A stretch of 5,113 nt of DNA from FEN-1297 sp046704255 (GTDB taxonomy: Bacteria; Bacteroidota; Ignavibacteria; Ignavibacteriales; Ignavibacteriaceae), in NCBI GenBank assembly GCA_046704255.1, contig JBJKSH010000156.1, positions 1 through 5,113 on the forward strand, written 5' to 3'. A program made the position numbers and the translations under genes. Every line of letters begins with the position of its first letter. Position 1 is the first letter of the stretch. Below, in pieces: positions 1-5,113 of this stretch. Under the pieces are notes generated by a model, which saw only the letters and a program-made list of their open reading frames with translations, was not told the origin of the DNA and ran no database searches.

Positions 1-977
1 GGACGGGAATTCCCGTAAGCAAAATGATGGAAAGCGAACGCAGTAAACTTCTGCGCCTTGAGGAAGAACTTCATAAAAGAGTTGTCGGGCAGGATGATGC
101 TGTTTATGCAGTTGCAAATACAATTAGGAGATCCAGGACCGGACTGCAGGATGTTAACCGTCCTTTGGGCTCGTTTATCTTTCTAGGAACTACCGGTGTT
201 GGTAAAACCGAACTTGCCAGAGCACTTGCAGATTTTCTTTTCGATGATGAACATGCGATGGTTAGAATTGATATGTCCGAGTACATGGAAAAGTTTTCTG
301 TATCAAGATTGATCGGTGCGCCTCCCGGATATGTCGGCTATGAAGAAGGCGGTCAGCTAACCGAAGCAGTAAGAAGAAGACCATACTCTGTTGTACTTCT
401 TGACGAAATTGAAAAAGCGCACCCGGATGTTTTCAATATCTTACTCCAGGTTCTTGATGACGGAAGATTGACTGATAATCAAGGAAGAACTGTTAGCTTT
501 AAAAATACAATCATCATTATGACTTCAAATCTCGGCTCGCATTTAATTCAAGAGAAGCTTGAAAAAGTAAGTGAAGAAGAGTTAGAAACGGTCATGGGCG
601 ATTTAAGATACAAGTTAACGGACCTTCTTAGAAAAACAATTAAGCCCGAATTCTTAAACAGAATTGACGAGATTGTTTTATTCAAGCCGTTAACCAGAAA
701 CGAAATAAGGCAGATTGTTGATCTTCAAATCGCATATGTACAGAAAATGCTTGTGCAAAAGGAAATAGTACTTGAAGTTGATGATGAAGCTAAAGACTGG
801 CTTGCAAAGCTGGGTTATGATGTTACATATGGTGCACGTCCGTTAAGGAGAACTATACAAAGACATTTGGTTAATCCCCTATCTCAGGAATTACTTGCGG
901 GGAATTTCAACGACGGCGATAGAATTGCCGTAACGCTGGGTAATAAAGGTCAACTAACATTTAGAAATATTAAATAA
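1..977 (+). CDS. clpB: ATP-dependent disaggregase ClpB, C-terminal part (5' end outside window)
   Basis: ClpB is a cytosolic hexameric AAA+ chaperone that works with DnaK to pull proteins out of aggregates. The frame is open to the left edge and reads TGIPVSKMMESER before the internal Met at 24, the usual ClpB linker into the second AAA+ domain, so the gene continues upstream and 24 is not its start. About 324 residues of a usual 850-870 are present. Visible in order are the second Walker A (GTTGVGKT, 186-209), pore loop GYVGYEEGG, Walker B VVLLDEIEKAH, sensor 1 TSNLGS, arginine-finger segment FLNRIDEI and sensor 2 GARPLRR. No ClpP-docking IGF-type loop is seen between Walker B and the C-terminus, which favours ClpB over ClpA or ClpC. 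The Walker A has Thr where Pro is usual (GPTGVGKT). The 3' end overlaps the convergent toxin gene by 8 bp. Confidence 0.96.
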   Translation, partial: TGIPVSKMMESERSKLLRLEEELHKRVVGQDDAVYAVANTIRRSRTGLQDVNRPLGSFIFLGTTGVGKTELARALADFLFDDEHAMVRIDMSEYMEKFSVSRLIGAPPGYVGYEEGGQLTEAVRRRPYSVVLLDEIEKAHPDVFNILLQVLDDGRLTDNQGRTVSFKNTIIIMTSNLGSHLIQEKLEKVSEEELETVMGDLRYKLTDLLRKTIKPEFLNRIDEIVLFKPLTRNEIRQIVDLQIAYVQKMLVQKEIVLEVDDEAKDWLAKLGYDVTYGARPLRRTIQRHLVNPLSQELLAGNFNDGDRIAVTLGNKGQLTFRNIK

Positions 978-1263
978 TTCTATTTTTATAATGTTCAGGA
1001 TTTCTGTGAAGATTAGCAATTGCGGTAACAACGATTCCATTTTCCTCTATAACATAAAAAATAGCATAAGGAAATCCCTTTAATAAACAACGCCTTGTAT
1101 ATTTCCCGATTTTTGTCCATGCTTCAGGTAATAATGTTATTCGTTCAATTGAAGCTGAAACCTCATTAAATAAACGAAAGCCTAAACCAGGTAGTTGATA
1201 ATTATAATACTCGATAGCTTCAACTAATTCCTTATTTGCAGGAGATAAAAGTTGTACTTTCAA
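970..1263 (-). CDS. RelE/ParE-family toxin of a type II toxin-antitoxin pair
   Basis: This is a 97-residue protein with the RelE/ParE layout: an N-terminal PANKELVEAIEYYN helix (about residues 8-21), a second helix with LPEAW, and the C-terminal strand core TRRCLLKGFPYAIFYVIEENGIVVTAI followed by NLHRNPEHYKNR. The LLKGFPYAIFY stretch and the closing H-R-x-P-x-x-Y-K-x-R are typical of ParE-like 'plasmid stabilisation' toxins. Family members are either mRNA interferases or gyrase poisons; which applies here cannot be read from the sequence. The start codon is TTG, overlapping the antitoxin stop (TTGA, 1260-1263), which suggests translational coupling and low toxin output. There is no nearby ATG, and the N-terminus at this TTG lines up with the usual family start. 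The stop codon lies inside the last codons of clpB. Confidence 0.88.
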   Translation of the reverse strand: MKVQLLSPANKELVEAIEYYNYQLPGLGFRLFNEVSASIERITLLPEAWTKIGKYTRRCLLKGFPYAIFYVIEENGIVVTAIANLHRNPEHYKNRII

Positions 1264-1475
1264 TGATTATATTTCTTTTTAATTTCTTCCCAATTTGAAG
1301 CTTCAATTTCTCCTCGTTTATAAGCTTCATAACGCAATTCAGCTTCGCTAATCCATGCTTTTTCAATTTCGGTATCAGGGTTGTCCAGACTGAATAATAT
1401 AGCTTCAACTAACTTTATTCTATCCGTCGGTTGAAGAGCAACAGCTTTCTCTGCTAATTCCTTAATGGATTCCAT
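1260..1475 (-). CDS. Antitoxin, CHP02574 / addiction-module component family
   Basis: This 71-residue protein has the compact pattern of the CHP02574 putative addiction-module antitoxins (Unstab_antitox family): KELAEKAVALQPTDRIKLVEAILFSL, then an acidic linker DNPDTEIE, then KAWISEAELRYEAYKRGEIEAS and a final NWEEIKKK. Members typically pair with the RelE/ParE toxin encoded immediately downstream, as here, and are thought to bind and neutralise it. The ATG at 1473-1475 is the only reasonable start. The gene is first in the operon and its TGA overlaps the toxin's TTG by 4 bp, so the two are almost certainly cotranscribed. No exact Bacteroidota -7 element was found in the roughly 90 bp upstream. 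That stretch is very AT-rich, with only a poor dyad at 1477-1512, so autoregulation cannot be assigned to a specific site. Confidence 0.88.
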   Translation of the reverse strand: MESIKELAEKAVALQPTDRIKLVEAILFSLDNPDTEIEKAWISEAELRYEAYKRGEIEASNWEEIKKKYNH

Positions 1476-1566
1476 AATACTAATTATATTATTGATTTAT
1501 TATTAACAGTATAAAATAACTACCGTTATGTACACATTCAATACAATAAAATTATTTTAATTATAC

Positions 1567-1885
1567 TTACTCAAGTTTACCAAGAAAATTCTTAATAAAT
1601 GATCCAAGAGAACAAACCTTAATATATTCACTTGCTATGTAATCATCACTTCCGGGTGTAACAACAAAATTTTTATTTGTTCAAAATCATTTATGCACTC
1701 GCGAAAGCCTTTTTAAACAGCAGGTGCATTTGTCAGCTTTATCTCAATAGAAATTAACGGTTTTATTCCTTTTCAATCTGATTAGCAAGAGTATTCTTAC
1801 CCGCCTGTCTTGGATCTAATAAAACCGCAGCGGGATTTTGTTCAAGAAGTTCTATAAATCTATCTGGGAATATACGTTTTATCAT
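1567..1885 (-). pseudogene. Decayed AAA/DUF4143 ATPase remnant with internal deletion
   Basis: Reading the minus strand from ATG at 1883-1885 gives MIKRIFPDRFIELLEQ, then NPAAVLLDPRQAGKNTLANQ, ending at TAA (1763-1765) after 40 codons. This matches the usual start of one DUF4143 ATPase subgroup, where the P-loop region normally reads like PAVALLGPRQVGKTTLA. In another frame, from about 1760, comes LISIEIKLTNAPAV, a stop, then KGFRECINDFE. In the third frame, from about 1678, comes FVVTPGSDDYIASEYIKVCS through to a stop at 1567-1569. These pieces match the closing part of the family (IEIKLS.AP...KGF...VV.PG...). About 270 residues carrying Walker B, sensor and winged-helix regions are missing, judged against a family length near 380. 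The P-loop is also damaged (G to D, T to N). It cannot make a working ATPase. The family match is from memory of the motifs, not a search. Confidence 0.8.
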
Positions 1886-2029
1886 GATGCTGAGGCAATA
1901 TTTTACCATGAAAATCGAAAATTAGATTTCCATATTTCTTGGTTATTGCCTACGCAAGTGTTTAACTTTAATATTGAAAATGTACCGCAAGAAAGGATAA
2001 ATGAGTTTTATTTTTTTCGCATTGATTAA
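1838..2029 (+). CDS. Orphan short open frame, probably a gene fragment
   Basis: This is a 63-codon open frame whose only plausible start is TTG at 1838. Its first 16 or so codons lie antisense to the N-terminal coding part of the decayed ATPase. The remainder, about 1886-2029, reads like ordinary protein: rich in aromatics, including DAEAIFYHENRKLDFHIS and VPQERINEFYFFRID. I do not recognise a family. It ends TAA at 2027-2029, overlapping the stop of the convergent ATPase in a shared TTAA. The minus strand over 1886-2025 has stops in all frames, so no better gene explains the stretch. It could be the C-terminal remnant of a lost plus-strand gene cut by arrival of the decayed ATPase, or a chance frame. 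Confidence that it is expressed is low. Confidence 0.25.
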   Translation: MFKKFYKSIWEYTFYHDAEAIFYHENRKLDFHISWLLPTQVFNFNIENVPQERINEFYFFRID

Positions 2030-3237
2030 GCTTCAAGCATCCACTGCCAGACAGGTTTTACATATATTTTTCGATTATCAAAGCTAAGCTTATCGGTTTG
2101 ACTTAGTGTAAGGATGAAACCGGACTTTTGTTTTGTGTAGTCCATAGCAGCAAGCATCCCGTTTATCTCTCTGTCCTTATTATCTTCATTCAGCTCAAAA
2201 CAGACCTGGTATAAATCCAGTTTTTTATTTTTATCTCTGGTTATAAAATCGCATTCATTATTTTTCTTGAAATAAAATATTTCCCTCATCAATCTTTTAA
2301 GGTGAATAAAAACCATATTCTCCAGCATTCTACCTTTATCCTGCGTATACGAAACAGAGTTCGCCCGGATTAAGCCGGTATCAATTGCATAAACTTTTTT
2401 TGCGTTCACTAAACGGTTGCGGAAAGAGAAATCAAATTGCGGAACTGTAAAAAGCAAATAGCTGTCTTCATAATAACCGATAAGAGAAATAACCGTATTA
2501 ACACTCCCCAAGCTGTGCATTTTACGAAGCTTTTGAAAGCTGAACTCTTTTCCGATGTTGGATAAAAGATAAAGAGCGAGTTCTTTAACAAGTTTTGGGT
2601 ACCGCAGATTATACCGAACAGTGATGTCTCTTGCGATAATATCATTAAACAGTTCTTGTAAAACCATATCGTTTTGCAGCTTTAGATACTCGGGCATTCC
2701 ACCGCTTTGTAAATACATTTCAAAACTTTGCAATGAAGGTTTTTTATCCCAGAAAGAAAGAGCTTCCTTGAAAGAAAAAGGAAATAATTCAAACCTAAGA
2801 TGTCTTCCGGTAAGTCTAGAGCCTAGCTCTTTGCTGAGCAGAGAAGCATTGGAGCCTGTAATTATAACTGTCTTTTTATTATCGAGAAGCGTTCTAATGT
2901 ATCTTTCCCATCCGTCTACATTTTGAAGTTCATCAAAAAAATACAACTCACTTTTATCCGCAGCAGAAAAAATATCGTCAAGTCTCTTAAAATCTTTTAA
3001 TTCGAAACCGAATATACTAACGTCCTCAAAGTTAAGGTAATTAAATGCTGAACGGTTAGCTATGAGCTGCCGCAGAAGAGTGCTTTTGCCTGTGCGTCTT
3101 ATGCCGGATATAACACACGCTTTACCGGGTAAAGCTTTTATATCCGGCAGCATTTCTCTTTCCACTCCTATCTCAGAGTCAAGTATAATTTTCTTTTGTT
3201 TTGTAACTATTTCCGCTAATGTTTCTTTTAATATCAT
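2026..3237 (-). CDS. AAA+ ATPase with C-terminal DUF4143 (nuclease-fold) domain
   Basis: This 403-residue protein has the full architecture of the AAA_14/DUF4143 ATPases, whose cellular role is not established. Visible (numbered from the ATG at 3237) are Walker A GIRRTGKST (45-53), Walker B LYFFDELQN (98-106), sensor-like TGSNASLL (127-134), SRLTGR with a candidate arginine finger (140-145), GGMPEYL (179-185), a middle helical/winged-helix region and YAIDTGL (283-289). The C-terminal domain shows LEN (Glu306), ECDFI (Asp330) and LYQVCFEL, resembling the restriction-endonuclease-like core but with QVC where an active PD-(D/E)xK enzyme has (E/Q)xK. The frame extends up to TTG at 3270. I prefer the ATG because MILKETLAEIV fits the family N-terminus and the longer start would place a palindrome inside the gene. 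No signal peptide or membrane segment is seen. It is monocistronic, with convergent or unrelated neighbours. Confidence 0.92.
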   Translation of the reverse strand: MILKETLAEIVTKQKKIILDSEIGVEREMLPDIKALPGKACVISGIRRTGKSTLLRQLIANRSAFNYLNFEDVSIFGFELKDFKRLDDIFSAADKSELYFFDELQNVDGWERYIRTLLDNKKTVIITGSNASLLSKELGSRLTGRHLRFELFPFSFKEALSFWDKKPSLQSFEMYLQSGGMPEYLKLQNDMVLQELFNDIIARDITVRYNLRYPKLVKELALYLLSNIGKEFSFQKLRKMHSLGSVNTVISLIGYYEDSYLLFTVPQFDFSFRNRLVNAKKVYAIDTGLIRANSVSYTQDKGRMLENMVFIHLKRLMREIFYFKKNNECDFITRDKNKKLDLYQVCFELNEDNKDREINGMLAAMDYTKQKSGFILTLSQTDKLSFDNRKIYVKPVWQWMLEA

Positions 3238-3250
3238 ATGTCTTACTTTT

Positions 3251-3291
3251 TGTTCATCTGTAATGAACAATCCCGTTCATTACTAATGAAC
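3251..3291. promoter_or_regulatory. Tandem palindromic operator-like sites at the ATPase promoter
   Basis: There are two dyads with the same half-site (GTTCATTA/TAATGAAC). Site A at 3275-3291, GTTCATTACTAATGAAC, is a perfect 17-bp palindrome around one central base. Site B at 3251-3269, TGTTCATCTGTAATGAACA, is the same dyad with two mismatched pairs. Centres are 23 bp apart, about two helical turns. Site A abuts the predicted -7 element and covers the predicted transcription start; site B lies in the leader. This layout is typical of a repressor bound by two dimers. The regulator is unknown, and no DNA-binding gene is adjacent except the AraC-type protein upstream. The sites could alternatively act as RNA hairpins in the leader. 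Confidence 0.6.
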
Positions 3292-3322
3292 AAAAATAAG
3301 CTCTTTATATAGAAAAATCAAA
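3291..3322 (-). promoter_or_regulatory. Bacteroidota-type promoter for the DUF4143 ATPase
   Basis: On the minus strand a TTTG (3319-3322) is followed after 20 bases by TATTTTTG (3291-3298). This matches the Bacteroidota primary-sigma pattern TTTG / TAnnTTTG with about 19-21 bases between. Transcription would start near 3284-3286, leaving a leader of about 50 bases before the ATG at 3237. The match is exact at all conserved positions, but such short motifs do occur by chance in AT-rich DNA; position just upstream of the gene is the main support. Confidence 0.6.
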
Positions 3323-3348
3323 ATTGTTTAGAATATTATTATAAAGAG
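3301..3348. repeat. 9-bp perfect inverted repeat bracketing the -33 region
   Basis: CTCTTTATA at 3301-3309 is the exact reverse complement of TATAAAGAG at 3340-3348, with a 30-base spacer containing the predicted -33 TTTG. The loop is too long for an intrinsic terminator and there is no GC-rich stem. It may be a second protein-binding dyad or a chance AT-rich repeat. Confidence 0.35.
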
Positions 3349-3378
3349 ATTTCATCTGTTTTGCCGGAAAGGATACGC

Positions 3379-3406
3379 CTATTCATATGAGAATAGTCCA
3401 CTATTC
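3379..3406. repeat. Three-armed alternating hairpin (CTATTC / GAATAG / CTATTC)
   Basis: The arms are CTATTC (3379-3384), GAATAG (3391-3396) and CTATTC (3401-3406). The middle arm can pair with either outer arm, giving two mutually exclusive 6-bp hairpins with loops of 6 and 4 bases. They lie downstream of the AraC gene stop and upstream of the ATPase promoter. Stems are short and AT-rich, and no T-run follows on the minus strand, so a terminator role is doubtful. Confidence 0.3.
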
Positions 3407-3445
3407 AATTTTATTAGACTGTGCGGAATCTGAATAAGAATTTAA

Positions 3446-4615
3446 CTACGGACTAGTTGTCCGCACATTCCTTTTTTTATATTCGGAAGGCGTTATCCCG
3501 GTATGCTTTTTAAATATCATATTGAATGAAGATTTGGAACTGAAACCCGCATCGATTGCAAGCGCAAGTAATGTATAATTTTGCTTTTCGGCATTTAGCA
3601 AATCGCTCTTTACTTTTTCAACTCTGTATGTGTTTATAAAGTCAAAGAAATTTTGATTTAGCTTGCTGTTTATAACTTCGGATAAATGATGCGGCGAAGT
3701 GCGAACCATTTCCGCCAGTTTATTAAGGGTAAGATCGCTTTTCAAATACGGCTTTTTTTCTTCCATTAATTTTATTAATACGGATAGATATTTTTCAGCC
3801 TTTTCATCGCTTAATCCCGATCTTGAATATTTGGGCTCAGCAGTTTTTGTTATTTCAAGTTCTTTTACACGCTCAATTTGATTAACAAACTCCGGGCTTA
3901 CAAAAACTTCCGACTTTAACAAAACCAAATATCCCAGCACGAATACATATATTCCCGCACCGATAGACGAAAAGGCATACCGGTTGGAAATTACTCCTCC
4001 GGTAATAAGCATATTTTCAACAATGTACGTTACGATGCATGCCGAAAAAATAATTAACAAGTTTCTTAACCAGCCAAGTTTAAGTTTTTCAATTGTTGAA
4101 AATAAATTCCGGATTTGTATTGAATATCTGCGTATTATTAAAACGGAAAGTATGGTATATATAATTATCTGGAGCATTACTCCCCAGTTAAATATTAAGA
4201 AGAAGACGGGAATTTTTCCGTCGTCGGGATTTCCCAATGCACCGAACAATTGTTTATTCGAAATGAACATTGCAAGCAGAACTATTAAAAGATAAACGAC
4301 GAAAGGAATAAAATGCAAAAGGTCTGTGGATTTAAGCGTTGTGGAAAAATGAGTTAAATATTTTACATATAGATATTGTATTGGTCCTAATAGCAGCGTA
4401 ACCGAAATTAAAAACAGTACGATGTGAGGACTCTTATTAAAAAAGTTAATATCTACGAGAAGCATTTCCGTAAGTACTAAAGAATAAACCAGCATTAAAA
4501 GTGACAGCACCCGGTTGGCTGTTGCCTTTCCGTATTTCCGGTAGATAATCAAAGACAAAAAAATACTAAGAGAAGCGCCGATTAGAATTATTAGGTCGAT
4601 AAAATTTAAATACAT
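3446..4615 (-). CDS. Membrane-anchored AraC-family transcriptional regulator (seven helices plus HTH)
   Basis: This 389-residue protein has about seven hydrophobic helices in its first 235 residues (roughly 5-25, 35-54, 64-86, 98-119, 136-161, 184-206 and 213-235). A charged linker follows (about 240-275), then a C-terminal AraC-type DNA-binding domain (about 282-382). The first helix-turn-helix is LTLNKLAEMVRTSPHHLSEV; the second lies in the stretch YTLLALAIDAGFSSKSSFN with the closing KHTGITPSEYKK. This architecture is common in Bacteroidota: a membrane-bound regulator presumed to sense something at the inner membrane and act on nearby promoters. Its ligand is unknown. ATG at 4613-4615 starts just before the first helix. 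It lies 197 bp after the stop of a TonB-dependent receptor on the same strand, suggesting, but not proving, that the two are functionally linked. Confidence 0.9.
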   Translation of the reverse strand: MYLNFIDLIILIGASLSIFLSLIIYRKYGKATANRVLSLLMLVYSLVLTEMLLVDINFFNKSPHIVLFLISVTLLLGPIQYLYVKYLTHFSTTLKSTDLLHFIPFVVYLLIVLLAMFISNKQLFGALGNPDDGKIPVFFLIFNWGVMLQIIIYTILSVLIIRRYSIQIRNLFSTIEKLKLGWLRNLLIIFSACIVTYIVENMLITGGVISNRYAFSSIGAGIYVFVLGYLVLLKSEVFVSPEFVNQIERVKELEITKTAEPKYSRSGLSDEKAEKYLSVLIKLMEEKKPYLKSDLTLNKLAEMVRTSPHHLSEVINSKLNQNFFDFINTYRVEKVKSDLLNAEKQNYTLLALAIDAGFSSKSSFNMIFKKHTGITPSEYKKRNVRTTSP

Positions 4616-4642
4616 TGTGCCGGTTTTGTTTTTTCTTTAATA

Positions 4643-4650
4643 CAAATTTA
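4643..4650 (-). promoter_or_regulatory. Possible -7 promoter element for the AraC-family gene
   Basis: On the minus strand TAAATTTG fits the Bacteroidota -7 pattern TAnnTTTG about 28 bases before the ATG. No TTTG is found at 19-21 bases upstream of it, so this is only a half match. The rest of the 187-bp gap (4616-4802) shows no clear terminator for the receptor gene and no other convincing site. Confidence 0.3.
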
Positions 4651-4802
4651 CTAAATCGGCCGGATAATGACATTATATGAGAGAAGTAAAACAGATGCTG
4701 TATTATGTTAACCGGGCTAATGTAATATATATGCTAATGAATAAGGCATTTCATATTTTGATTGGGAATGTTACAATTTATATTTAAACAATTATTGAAA
4801 AC

Positions 4803-5113
4803 TTAAAACTCATATTTAATTCCGAATATCGGCAGTAGCGGCCACTGATAAATAGTACCCTGCTTGTTATCAAATGAGTTCCAGTAATAGTCGGCGACAT
4901 TTTTTCTGCCGTAAACATTCCACACACTTATATAAACGACAATATCGGATTTTTCAAAATAAAATCTTTTGTCAACTCTTACATTTAGACAACTATATGC
5001 CGGATATCGTGCCTCATTTACTTTGTTTTCGTCTAATATACCGGTGTTTGCTTTACGTGAAGCAGCAAGATCAAACGGTGTATACGGAACGCCGCCGGCA
5101 AAAATCCATCTTG
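4803..5113 (-). CDS. TonB-dependent outer-membrane receptor, C-terminal end (partial)
   Basis: The minus-strand frame runs from the right edge (first full codon 5109-5111) to TAA at 4803-4805, giving 102 residues with no start inside the window. The sequence is the last few strands of an outer-membrane beta-barrel. GGVPYTPFDLAASR is followed by EARYPAYSCLNVRVDKRFYF, VVYISVWNVYGRKNVADYYW and the terminal strand PLLPIFGIKYEF, ending in Phe as expected for recognition by the BAM assembly machinery. The PYTPFD, RYPAY..LNVRVDK and WNVYGRKN patterns are typical of the Bacteroidota receptors that take up ligands across the outer membrane using TonB energy. Such proteins are usually 700-1000 residues. 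The substrate cannot be told from this end. The gene lies upstream of, and on the same strand as, the membrane AraC regulator. Confidence 0.85.
   Translation of the reverse strand, partial: RWIFAGGVPYTPFDLAASRKANTGILDENKVNEARYPAYSCLNVRVDKRFYFEKSDIVVYISVWNVYGRKNVADYYWNSFDNKQGTIYQWPLLPIFGIKYEF

Noticed and set aside
1477..1512. ATACT...AGTAT dyad upstream of the antitoxin as an autoregulatory operator
   Set aside because: Only the 5-bp ends match well and the inside is AT-rich with many mismatches, as expected by chance.
2621..3286. Plus-strand open frames at 2621-2926 and 3062-3286
   Set aside because: They lie antisense to conserved motifs of the intact ATPase and show no recognisable domain; they are shadows of the real gene.
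3421..3466. GTGCGGA (3421-3427) / TCCGCAC (3460-3466) inverted repeat and a CGGAC...GTCCG hairpin at the AraC gene end as a terminator
   Set aside because: Most of it lies within or against the coding end, the first has a 32-base spacer, and no clean T-run follows on the minus strand.
3699..4295. Plus-strand open frames at 3699-3881 and 3984-4295
   Set aside because: They are antisense to the AraC-family gene, whose helices and HTH motifs are clear; no independent evidence of coding.
4715..4760. Repeated GCTAATG and ATGAA...TTCAT hairpin after the TonB receptor
   Set aside because: Short AT-rich matches without a T-run; not convincing as a terminator or binding site.
1..5113. CRISPR array, tRNA, rRNA, insertion sequence ends or transposase
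   Set aside because: No regularly spaced repeats, tRNA-like folds, rRNA segments, transposase motifs or target duplications were seen.

Overview
The window is AT-rich bacterial DNA. It probably comes from the Bacteroidota/Ignavibacteriota (FCB) group. That is inferred from the style of the ClpB and TonB-dependent receptor sequences, a seven-helix membrane AraC regulator, and a promoter matching the Bacteroidota -33 TTTG / -7 TAnnTTTG pattern. No rRNA or marker gene is present to confirm it.

Layout. (1) 1-977 (+) is the C-terminal third of the ClpB disaggregase, entering from the left edge. (2) 970-1475 (-) is a type II toxin-antitoxin operon: a 71-aa CHP02574-type antitoxin followed by a 97-aa RelE/ParE toxin. 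The genes overlap by 4 bp, the toxin starts with TTG, and its end overlaps clpB tail to tail by 8 bp. (3) 1567-1885 (-) is a badly decayed AAA/DUF4143 ATPase, found only by joining three reading frames. It keeps the N-terminal 40 codons and the C-terminal end and has lost the middle. (4) 1838-2029 (+) is a short orphan open frame of unknown origin. (5) 2026-3237 (-) is an intact AAA/DUF4143 ATPase of a different subgroup. A good Bacteroidota-type promoter and two tandem palindromes lie just upstream. (6) 3446-4615 (-) is a membrane-anchored AraC-family regulator. (7) 4803-5113 (-) is the C-terminal end of a TonB-dependent outer-membrane receptor, which runs off the right edge.

Interpretation. 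A housekeeping gene (clpB) and a receptor/regulator pair flank about 2.5 kb of accessory DNA holding a toxin-antitoxin pair, a dead ATPase, an orphan fragment and a live ATPase of the same broad family. This looks like a small hotspot of gene gain and decay. The AraC regulator follows the TonB receptor on the same strand and may control it or sense the same signal; this is inference from position only. The least ordinary signal is the double-palindrome operator at the promoter of the intact DUF4143 ATPase. No complete novel multi-gene system can be demonstrated here.
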